This document shows positions 17,525 to 23,879 of a stretch of DNA of 23,879 nucleotides, in pieces. This DNA is from Chara braunii (taxonomy: Eukaryota; Streptophyta; Charophyceae; Charales; Characeae): NCBI GenBank assembly GCA_003427395.1, contig BFEA01001094.1, positions 115,166 to 139,044 on the forward strand. Direction: 5' to 3'. The position numbers and the translations under genes are program-made. Each line of letters opens with the position of its first letter. Position 1 is the stretch's first letter. A model generated the notes under the pieces. That model was not told where the DNA came from. It worked only from the letters and a program-made list of their open reading frames with translations, and searched no databases.

Positions 17525-18472
17525 TCACCGCGAGAGAAGATCTATCGTGACTTCGTCGAGGATAGTGATTGTGGCCGCCTCAAGTAGCTTGATCCTGGTT
17601 AAGGACCCGGGCCTAGCCCTCCTTTCTTCTTCCCATCACAGAGCAAGAATCCGGTGAACTTCTTCCCTTGCTCTATCCAATCCCACAAGCTCCTCAAGGT
17701 CCGACTCGATCATCCCCTAACTTCCATCGACGACACGCAATCGCTATCCGGATCAAATCTGAGGGGTCCAACCCTGCTAGCCCTCCCTCGCAGATCTTGC
17801 CTAGGTACCTCCACAATATCTTAGACTCCCTCGCGTGTCGACCCCACCCTTCAAATGCGTAACCTAGGTCCTCTAGAGTTGACCAGTCGTCTCTATAGGG
17901 ATCCCGAAAACACCACTTTAGTAAGGTGTGAAGGTCTGATCCCGTGAACCTGAACTGACTTAGGATGGAAACCCTTCTTCCTACCGCCTTCCTAACAGCC
18001 TCGGAGGGGTAAACCCGCTCAAAAATGAAACGGGGACCTCCACCGGCTCGCTGGAGAGGAACTGCGGTATTTCTTCCCAACCCCCGTAGGTCACTAGATA
18101 CTCCTCGTCGCACCCTTCGTGAGGTCTCAATTCCTCTACTAACTCCTCTAGCCGGCCTCTCACGGCTCGAGCGTCCCAGAGAGGGTCCTGCCCAAGGCGT
18201 AAGCTACGCGCTATCTCAACAAAGCCCTCCTTCGAAAGGGATATTCGGGTTTCCTCAACTACGACCTCCCCCTGGCGACTCACCGCAAATCGTATGAACG
18301 CCTTACCGCGCCGGATCTCTCCTTCTTCTAGCAAGAGAGTCCTAGCCGGCTCAGTCAATCGGGCCCTAGGTAGAGTGACACTGATAACCTCTCCGGTATC
18401 CTCTACAGGCTCTATGGATGCCCAGAGAGTTCTCGGGATCTTTCTTATCATCGGCCCTCGAAGCCCCTCCAA
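17525..18472 (-). pseudogene. Accessory ORF C: paralogue family member, frameshifted
   Basis: The first frame (18472-17981) carries the N-terminal module (F-I-R-F-A-V-S, T-R-I-S-L-S-K-E-G, L-R-L-G-Q) and E-I-P-Q...V-P-V-S-F, matching the E-x-P-R region of ORFs A and D-F. Similarity then continues in the -1 frame (F-I-F-E-R-V-Y-P; open 18113-17694), implying a one-base loss in the T run near 18030. Near 17711 the original frame is regained (E-S-D-L-E-E-L), then crossed by a TGA near 17643, and ends with TGA 17527-17525. The likely start is the second Met at 18451, whose ATG overlaps the stop of ORF D as ATGA. An active copy would be about 310 codons. Confidence 0.6.
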
Positions 18473-19176
18473 GTAGCCACTTGCTCTTCTCCGAAGAGGC
18501 GGGCGTATGGAACGTCCTCGACAAGGGATCGGAGTCCCTCAAACTCTCTCAATCTCCCAAATAGCGCGGATAGCTCACTCCTTGGGGGGATTCCCGCGTC
18601 CACGCACCGAGTATAAAGCCAGAACAAACCCCTAGCCCGCACCTCGGATTCTCGAGCCGTCCTAAGCACCGCTACTACCTTCTCCTCCGGGTTTCTTAGG
18701 AAAGAGTTGGCCACAAACTGGGGCAGATTAGCGTGGAGGACCCCGGACGCGCGAGGGACCTCGCCGGGCTCAGCGAAGGACACTAGCATCCATGATTCGA
18801 AAGTCCCTTCCTCGTCGTCAGCGAACACTAGATCGTTTGCCAACTGCCTTACGGACTCACGGTATTCAAAATGCGTGAATTGTCCGGTTACCAAGCCCCT
18901 CCAGACTTCGGCCCACACCTCTTCGTTAAAAACAATCGTGGCCCGAATCTCCAGGAAACGACCGAGGTCGAGTGGGCCTCCTCTCTCCACACCTTCCTTC
19001 CAAGTGAGCCTTCGAGCTCGAACCCACACGTAGGCCTCTTCGCGGATCAGTCCCCCTTTCTCAACGCTCATCCAATAAGGGGTTACTTGAGGGTCTCCCG
19101 GAACCAAAACCTTCTCGGTGTCACTGGCCTCTATTGATTCCACCACCCCGTTTTCACTGAGCTCGAACTTCACCAT
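18448..19176 (-). CDS. Accessory ORF D: paralogue family protein
   Basis: 242 codons, intact. Residues about 48-100 form the family N-terminal module (Y-V-W-V-R-A-R, A-T-I-V-F-N-E-E-V-W, L-V-T-G-Q). E-V-P-R-A is at 139-143, followed by L-P-Q-F and S-F-L. F-W-L-Y-T-R-C-V-D-A-G-I-P-P-R is at 185-199. It is closest in layout to ORF E. It overlaps the end of ORF E by 23 nt, and its own TGA overlaps the likely ATG of ORF C (ATGA). The alternating hydrophobic/charged N-terminal stretches suggest beta strands followed by an alpha-helical C-terminal half. No known family is recognised. Confidence 0.72.
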   Translation of the reverse strand: MVKFELSENGVVESIEASDTEKVLVPGDPQVTPYWMSVEKGGLIREEAYVWVRARRLTWKEGVERGGPLDLGRFLEIRATIVFNEEVWAEVWRGLVTGQFTHFEYRESVRQLANDLVFADDEEGTFESWMLVSFAEPGEVPRASGVLHANLPQFVANSFLRNPEEKVVAVLRTARESEVRARGLFWLYTRCVDAGIPPRSELSALFGRLREFEGLRSLVEDVPYARLFGEEQVATWRGFEGR

Positions 19177-19837
19177 CTGCTATCGTCGTTTTAAAGACCC
19201 ACCTGCGATATTTTTCAGGAGAGAGAGTGAAGGGCCTTTTTAGAGACCCTAGCCTCCGGAAAATACCCCAGAGTTTTTTGCGCGGCGGAACACCCTGATT
19301 GATGCAGTGCGTATATAGTATCCACAAGGCCCTGAAGGTAAGATCCAAACTCCTACCCCTCTCTAGAAGACATACTATCTTTCCCTCGTTTGCTCTAGGG
19401 AACAGGTAAGACGGCACTCTCACAGTTAACGGGTAACTTGACCTTGGAAGCTCTCTTTCCCTCGCGAATCTCTCCTTTTCCACGGACACGAACGCAAATC
19501 GCTCTCTAAGCTTACTTATCCACTCCCTTCTCATTTCTCTCGCCTCTCGCAACAATTTTTCCAGCCCACCCCCTTGTCCCAGAATTAGGGGTACTACGAG
19601 CTTCGCCCAAGCCTCCGGTGATATGAAAATAACCGCGGTTACTTCAAGACTCCGCCTGAAACCTTGGCCTTCTACCTCTTTGGACTCTACCCACACGAAT
19701 TCCCCACTAACCGTGGACCTCCCTCCTTCTATCCTTTCCCAATCAAGGACTTCCTCGTTGCTAGGGACCAGCCTAAAGGCCTCGCGGTCTTCCAAAGAGG
19801 ACTCTAAGAAGCATCCCCGCTCTCTATCATGGAACAC
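19154..19837 (-). CDS. Accessory ORF E: paralogue family protein
   Basis: 227 codons, intact. The N-terminal module spans about 46-90 (F-V-W-V-E-S-K, A-V-I-F-I-S-P-E-A-W, L-I-L-G-Q). E-L-P-R-S is at 129-133, followed by V-P-S-Y-L-F, and L-W-I-L-Y-T-H-C-I-N-Q-G-V-P-P-R at 171-186. A helical K/R/E-rich stretch lies at about 91-128. The start at 19837 is 7 nt after the stop of ORF F, and the end overlaps ORF D by 23 nt. Similarity to D shows duplication and divergence within the element. Function is unknown. Confidence 0.72.
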   Translation of the reverse strand: MFHDRERGCFLESSLEDREAFRLVPSNEEVLDWERIEGGRSTVSGEFVWVESKEVEGQGFRRSLEVTAVIFISPEAWAKLVVPLILGQGGGLEKLLREAREMRREWISKLRERFAFVSVEKERFARERELPRSSYPLTVRVPSYLFPRANEGKIVCLLERGRSLDLTFRALWILYTHCINQGVPPRKKLWGIFRRLGSLKRPFTLSPEKYRRWVFKTTIADGEVRAQ

Positions 19838-19844
19838 CAGTCAT

Positions 19845-20588
19845 TTAGAAGATCTTTTGTGGCACCCCGAAGGCTCTTTGGTATCCGTCGTCCCTTCCTC
19901 CCTCGCAATCCCGGGTAGATTCCCTAAGGATCCCAGCCTGAATCCTACAAGCCTTGATCCCATATGGCACCGGGTTATCCACGCAATAGGTGTAGTACCA
20001 ATGGAGCGACCTAACAGAGACTTGCCACCCCCTCTCTCGCACTATGGACCGCATGACCCTGTCGTACCGCTCCTCCTTCCCGCTCACCCTTCGGAAAACG
20101 AATGAAGGGAATATGACCCTGACGCACCCTGTGGCGCGGGGGTACTCCTCGTCTCGCGCGCAGGTCACCCTCACCTCAACGGGTGGGCAGTGTCTAAGGG
20201 GTTCCGCCTCAAAGATCTGCCTCAAAATCGGACCCGCTCGTGCCTCCCAATGATCCGCACGGTACCAACCTAGGACCAAGTGAGTGACGTAATCGATTCA
20301 GGCCTCCTTACTTAGGTAGACAGTTCCTTCCGCACGGATCACCGTTCGCCTGGGTCTCTTCCCGTTCTGGGGCCTATTCCGGGACCACCTGTCCCCCTCC
20401 CAAGTTCCTACCGCGAAACGAGCCCAAAGAAAAACCCCTCTTTCTAGCTCTAACCCCCTCTCGCGACCGGCTAGATACCTCTCTGTGCGGTGGTCTAAGG
20501 GGATGCTAAAGCACTCCCTGTCTTTGCTTAAATCCGCCTTCTCTACCCGAATCCCTTCTTCCTCAGTACCCTCAACGATCCTAACCAT
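19845..20588 (-). pseudogene. Accessory ORF F: paralogue family member with a nonsense codon
   Basis: The region reads as one frame of 248 codons broken by a single TGA at codon 97 (20300-20298). The stop falls in the Y-L-S-K-E-A-* context exactly where ORF D has E-V-W and ORF E has E-A-W, so Trp to stop (TGG to TGA) is the simple explanation. After it come L-V-L-G-W, E-Y-P-R-A (codons 148-152), F-P-S-F-V-F and W-Y-Y-T-Y-C-V-D (197-204). The separately open parts are 20588-20298 and 20279-19845. The ATG overlaps the end of ORF G by 8 nt. Confidence 0.7.
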
Positions 20589-20946
20589 CCCCTTGGACTA
20601 TCTCTTCTATGATTTGAACCAGTGCTCTCCAATCGTCCGACCCGTCCAGGAAAGCGTCCGGAATAGTGGGGACCGGCCTACCCCCTCGCGGATACGTCCT
20701 ACACCCTAACGAATAGAAGTAGTTAATCTCGTAAGCCCCCAACAGTTGCCTCTCGAGCTGCGCGTGACCGATCGCTTCCTCCCAGCTATCTAAATATCCA
20801 GCCTCCCTATCAACACCCTCTTCCACGTATAAGGCTATGTCGAAGTGTCCTGTCCAACAGTAGAAGGTATAGCACCACACATCTACCCCGCCTATATCAC
20901 CTACACTAATTCCTGTGGGTTCAAACTCCAAAGGCCTCAAGCTCAT
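20581..20946 (-). CDS. Accessory ORF G: small VDVWCY-family protein
   Basis: The frame is open from 20997, but the internal ATG at 20946 is preferred. It overlaps the end of ORF H as ATGA, and its M-S-L start aligns with the start of ORF H. That gives 121 residues. Features are G-x-V-D-V-W-C-Y-x-F, W-T-G-x-F-D, Y-V-E-E-G, W-E-E-A-I-G-H, Y-F-Y-S-L-G-C-R-T-Y-P and a C-terminal D-D-W helix. Aromatic and Cys content is high. No known domain is recognised. It is a tandem duplicate of ORF H and unrelated by eye to the A/C-F family. The 3' end overlaps ORF F by 8 nt. Confidence 0.7.
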   Translation of the reverse strand: MSLRPLEFEPTGISVGDIGGVDVWCYTFYCWTGHFDIALYVEEGVDREAGYLDSWEEAIGHAQLERQLLGAYEINYFYSLGCRTYPRGGRPVPTIPDAFLDGSDDWRALVQIIEEIVQGDG

Positions 20947-21303
20947 GGATTCGCCGCTCCCACTATACGTTCCACAATCCCCACTAGTACTTTCCATTCA
21001 TCTGATCCATCGAGATAAGCATCCGGAATTACCGGCGTCGGGCGACCACCTCTCGGGGTAGGTTCGATATCCTAGAGAGTAGAAATACTTGTACCCGTAA
21101 CCCCTCAATTACTCCCGCGAACCGCGGGAGTGGCCTATCGCCTCTTCCCACCCACGAAGGAAGTCCTTTCCTCGATCTTGTCCCTCCTCCACATAGACAC
21201 CTACATCAAAGTCCCCCGTCCATAGTCTAAAGGAGTAACACCACACGTCAACACTCCCGCACGTACACACACTAATCCATTCTGGAACGACTTCTAGGCT
21301 CAT
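20943..21303 (-). pseudogene. Accessory ORF H: degenerate duplicate of ORF G
   Basis: The first 64 codons (21303-21109) match ORF G closely (V-D-V-W-C-Y-S-F, W-T-G-D-F-D-V, Y-V-E-E-G-Q-D-R, W-E-E-A-I-G-H). A TAA then occurs where ORF G has Gln. Beyond it the same frame gives Y-F-Y-S-L-G-Y-R-T-Y-P, after which an extra C in a CCCC run shifts the frame. The next frame continues with I-P-D-A-Y-L-D-G-S-D-E-W and ends in TGA at 20945-20943, overlapping the ORF G start (ATGA). The total is about 120 codon equivalents, the same as ORF G. Confidence 0.65.
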
Positions 21304-21828
21304 GCAGTATAATCAAAGGAAAATTCCCCAAGTTCCTATTTCTTTTTGGCCACTCGAGAGACCACCTCTATCCCGCAAGGAAGAGAAGCCCGTGAGCTCA
21401 GAAGGATCAAATGGACCAGAGAAGGAGCGTCGTCTCACTCGGCTACCTTCCTGTCCTCCCCCGCTGAGAGACTCCTCCCCACTCCCGGCCTAGAGACTAG
21501 CCGCAGACACAGGTTATCCCCGAGGAAGGGTGGCAACCCCCTCCCCGGAGTCGGACCGAAGTCACACACCCGGGTCCTATGTCCCCCACTGAACCGACCT
21601 CTAGTCCTAAGTTAGCCTATCCGGTACCACGCCTCTACTCGGCCCACCTCAAGCGTGGAATTACCCGGGTCCCAGGACAAGATCCACCTACGTATCAGAA
21701 ATCACTAGCCTATCTACTCCCTCCCCATTCTCCTCATCGTGAACTCTTCGCACTTTGTTCCCTTCTTCCTTTTCCGCCTCCTGCTGCCTCTTTTCTCTCT
21801 TGGAATCACCAGAAAATCGGGAAGTCAT
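21300..21828 (-). pseudogene. Accessory ORF J: decayed ORF of unknown function
   Basis: An ATG at 21828 opens a charged K/E/R-rich stretch of about 45 codons. After a one-base frame change near 21690, a second frame reads W-I-L-S-W-D-P-G through to V-V-S-R-V-A-K-K-K and L-G-E-F-S-F-D-Y-T-A. That frame is interrupted by TAA (21614-21612), TGA (21437-21435) and TAG (21338-21336) and ends at TGA 21302-21300, which overlaps the ORF H ATG as ATGA. The overlap, matching the other junctions, is the main reason to call it. The domain is unknown, and it could also be non-coding. Confidence 0.4.
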
Positions 21829-21906
21829 AAAAATTTGGGGCGGGAATAGTGGAGTTTTAGGAAGAGGCTCTCAGGTTCGGTTGATAAGCATACGTAGCTT
21901 GGGTCT

Positions 21907-22452
21907 TCAATACTCGTTTTCATAATCCCAATAGTCCCCCAGATCTGAGTCTGAGAAATCGGCTAGACACCGGTCCACCCAGGATTCGGTCTCCGATCCC
22001 TCGTCCAAGGTCCCCCAAGTACCCCCTTCTTCTCTAATGCCCTCGCTAAGTCGGGTAGGTGTGTCTCTCTATCCCCCTCGCCCCGGTGCCCGTATCACAA
22101 CTCTCCTCTCCCCCAAGTCCCGAACCGGTGCCGTTTGAGAGTCTCGCTCCCTTGCGGGAGTGGGAACCGTCGTCAGCCCTCGTGGATCGAGAACCGAAGC
22201 CCCTGACCCCTCTCTAGACAAACTTTCTCTTGCGGGACTTTGCCCCCGGGTAGGTGCCCTCCACAACCCGTGCGGATCAAGAATACTTAGTGACCCCCTC
22301 GGATCCCAAATAGACAGCGCCCCCGGACCCCCTCGGACCCCTCTCTCCTCTCTCTCTCTCCCCCTCTCTCTTTCTTCCCCTCGAGCAGACCCTCTTACAC
22401 TATTTTCCCGGACTGTTCTTCTTCCCACCCTTTCGCCGTTCTTCACCCTCAT
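21907..22452 (-). pseudogene. Accessory ORF 1: first ORF after the leader, one in-frame stop
   Basis: 127 codons are open from ATG 22452 to TAG 22071-22069. The same frame then continues for about 54 codons (R-D-T-P-T-R-L-S-E-G-I) to TGA 21909-21907. The N-terminal part is R/E/G-rich. The middle has three D-P-[RH]-G units (W-D-P-R-G, L-D-P-H-G, L-D-P-R-G) and repeated P-A-R-E-S/R-E-R-D segments. The continuation ends in an acidic aromatic tail (D-F-S-D-S-D-L-G-D-Y-W-D-Y-E). The low-complexity character makes coding less certain, but the acidic end beyond the stop looks like real protein. It begins about 425 nt from the PBS. Confidence 0.45.
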
Positions 22453-22877
22453 TCAGCCCCCCTCAAGCAAACTGTGCTCCCCCTTCGTTTTGAAATTTTC
22501 AGAAATAAACACTCGTAAAATCTAGCACTTAAAAGGAACTGACCTGTTTACCCTTCGAAGGCTGGGAGCAGGAGCCAAGATCGCAAGCGGGCCGGAACGG
22601 GCCTGCAAAAAGCCAAGGAAACCATTCCCAATACCCGAAACCCCTCGCACCCGACAAGCCCAACAACTGCCCCTCACCCCAATAAAACCCCTTGCCGGTG
22701 CCGCTTGAGACAAATCGCGTAGAACCGGATGAAGATCACCTTGAAGCCGTGTGCCGAAGGACTTGATGCCGAAAAGAATGCAGAATGCCCCCGACTTTCA
22801 CTACCGCTGCCTGTCGCGTCGGTCCTCCCCTTATACCGAGGCCTTTGAGCCGGCCGCGGCCGCGGCAGAAAAACTCA
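22453..22877 (-). other. 5' leader between PBS and first ORF
   Basis: About 425 bp of G+C-rich sequence without convincing coding potential. It is the expected place for packaging and translation-initiation signals of the genomic RNA, but none can be identified by eye. Confidence 0.5.
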
Positions 22878-22895
22878 TCCCCGACAACGGCGCCA
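22878..22895 (-). promoter_or_regulatory. Primer-binding site for tRNA-Asp
   Basis: The plus-strand sequence TCCCCGACAACGGCGCCA equals the 3' end of plant tRNA-Asp (including CCA) at 17 of 18 bases; the one difference is A for G. It lies 3 nt inside the 5' LTR (LTR begins at 22899), the standard position for priming minus-strand DNA synthesis. tRNA-Asp priming is known from several plant Ty3/gypsy groups. This fixes the element orientation independently of the genes. Confidence 0.85.
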
Positions 22896-22898
22896 CTT

Positions 22899-23540
22899 TG
22901 TCGGGCCTGTCCGCTCCCTTCTCTCCGCCCGCTACTCCCAAGGGGCAGGGATACCGATAGCGCGAGTCTATGGAGTACGGAGCCTCCCCTTCTGACGAAC
23001 CTGGTGCTAGGAGCCGACGCGCTCCCGAGTTAGGTGCTACTCGGTTACCTGCCCAAGACCCGCTAGCGGCCAGCGGGACCGGCTACTTCGAACCGCGAGG
23101 CCCTTGGTGTGCAGACTGGACATTCTGTCCGAGACTGCCTAGAAGACTGAGGGCTAGACACATCGAAACTGGGTTTCGGGCTTACCCGCGCGCCTAGTGT
23201 TGGTCCGGTACTGGAAAAATGTTTGTCTTCCCCGGGGCGGACGCACCCAGCAATCTTATCGGGCTCGAGCTTCCCAACTCTTCACGCGGTCTGACGATGT
23301 TGCTCGGGTGGGGGCGAAGGTTCCCACCTCGAGCTTAACTCCTCATAACCTTGCTGTTTCAGTGAGTATTATCTACCCCTCCCCCTTCCGAAGGCGAAAG
23401 TCGGTAACCTTCTTACTCATATCGAGAACAAAGAGAGGCCCGAGAGCCCAGACTTGGACGGCCAAGCAATGTAAAAGTCTGAAACAAACGAGGAAAACGG
23501 CCTCCCACGTTCGGGGGAGCACAAACCTTCACAGTGGAGC
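22899..23540 (-). repeat. 5' LTR, probably truncated at its outer end
   Basis: 642 bp aligned to 5082-5722. The inner end (TGTCGGG on the plus strand) abuts the PBS spacer. Similarity stops abruptly at 23540, where the sequence changes to CCTACAAAAAAAATTG. No 5-bp target duplication matches the base pairs left of 5082. Either this is the true LTR end with a mutated or rearranged flank, or most of U3 is missing here. A frame open on the plus strand across it is not treated as a gene, since LTRs are non-coding. Confidence 0.88.
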
Positions 23541-23879
23541 CCTACAAAAAAAATTGTGCAGCTCACTAATACGCTCGAACAACACATGGTTTGACCCGCA
23601 ACATAAAGTGGAAGCCATGGTGGATGGACGAACGAGACTGGCAGTACAAGACACCACCCTTGTTCAGCCACATCCACCGGACCAACCTGTGTTGGTAACC
23701 CCTGCTTCCACCCATCGCAATCACAGTCCAACGGACCCCCAACAACACAATACACAGAACACAGACCCACAGCTGCCAAACACGCAGCCGCACCGCTCCC
23801 GAACAAATCTCCACCACCAACCCCTCTGCCCCCATTAACTACAACCTCCAGCCAATCGACCCCCCAAACAACCCCCCAC
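23541..23879. other. Unrecognised right flank
   Basis: 339 bp beginning with an A run (CCTACAAAAAAAATTG), then A/C-rich sequence with CAACA/CCAC runs. There is no recognisable gene, repeat or target duplication. It may be host DNA or another repeat joined to the LTR by rearrangement. Confidence 0.5.

Larger units (their letters stand above)
5082..23540 (-). mobile_element. Giant Ty3/gypsy-type LTR retroelement with accessory ORF block
   Basis: Directly repeated LTR sequences lie at both ends (5082-5722, 22899-23540). Between them on the minus strand are a tRNA-Asp PBS, an accessory ORF block, gag, protease, RT, RNase H and integrase. The order PR-RT-RH-IN is that of Ty3/gypsy (Metaviridae-like) elements. 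The RT active-site context F-L-D-D-x-P-I-K-G-P is one I recall, unverified, from some fungal and algal Ty3-like elements. At about 18.5 kb it is far larger than a typical 5-10 kb element. The excess comes from about 6.3 kb of ORFs before gag and about 3.7 kb of non-coding DNA after pol. No target-site duplication was found. The copy is disabled by several lesions listed under the individual genes. Confidence 0.9.

Noticed and set aside
23197-23838. 213-codon plus-strand frame at the right end, with a related 121-codon frame at 5379-5744
   Set aside because: It lies mostly in the LTR and is antisense to the element. Its partner frame in the other LTR simply reflects the direct repeat, and neither shows a domain.

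Overview
The window is eukaryotic, repeat-rich DNA dominated by one very large LTR retroelement on the minus strand (about 5082-23540, roughly 18.5 kb). The primer-binding site matches 17 of 18 bases of the 3' end of plant-type tRNA-Asp, and simple repeats are abundant. Together these suggest a plant or streptophyte (charophyte-type) alga; the species cannot be fixed from the sequence. No ordinary host gene is supportable.

Layout. 1-5081 is gene-free: poly-T, purine microsatellites, a G-box inverted repeat, a foldback (MITE-like) element, and poly-A and AT tracts. 5082-5722 and 22899-23540 are directly repeated LTR sequence, about 4% diverged by eye. In element orientation (right to left) the order is: 5' LTR; PBS at 22878-22895; a leader; about ten accessory ORFs (22452-16116); gag (16126-14603); a gag C-terminal/zinc-knuckle/protease frame (14606-12840); a -1 slippery heptamer at 12855-12861; pol with RT, RNase H and integrase (12876-9475); a 3.7 kb non-coding region with a higher-order minisatellite; and the 3' LTR. 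23541-23879 is unrecognised flank.

The striking part is the block before gag. It contains about ten tightly packed same-strand ORFs, several joined by ATGA stop/start overlaps or other short overlaps. At least five (A, C, D, E, F) are diverged paralogues sharing an N-terminal module, an E-x-P-[RQ] motif and a [LY]YT-x-C motif. Two more (G, H) are a second duplicated family with a VDVWCY motif. I recognise no known domain in them. The arrangement suggests polycistronic expression by coupled termination-reinitiation, loosely like plant pararetroviruses, but that is inference.

The copy is decayed. Pol has an in-frame TAG. The aligned RT motif A Asp is Glu, and the second integrase DDE residue is Gly at exact D-x35-E spacing. 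The zinc knuckle has Cys to Tyr, the gag C-terminus has a frameshift and three stops, and several accessory ORFs carry nonsense codons or 1-nt indels. Others (A, B, D, E, G) remain fully open.
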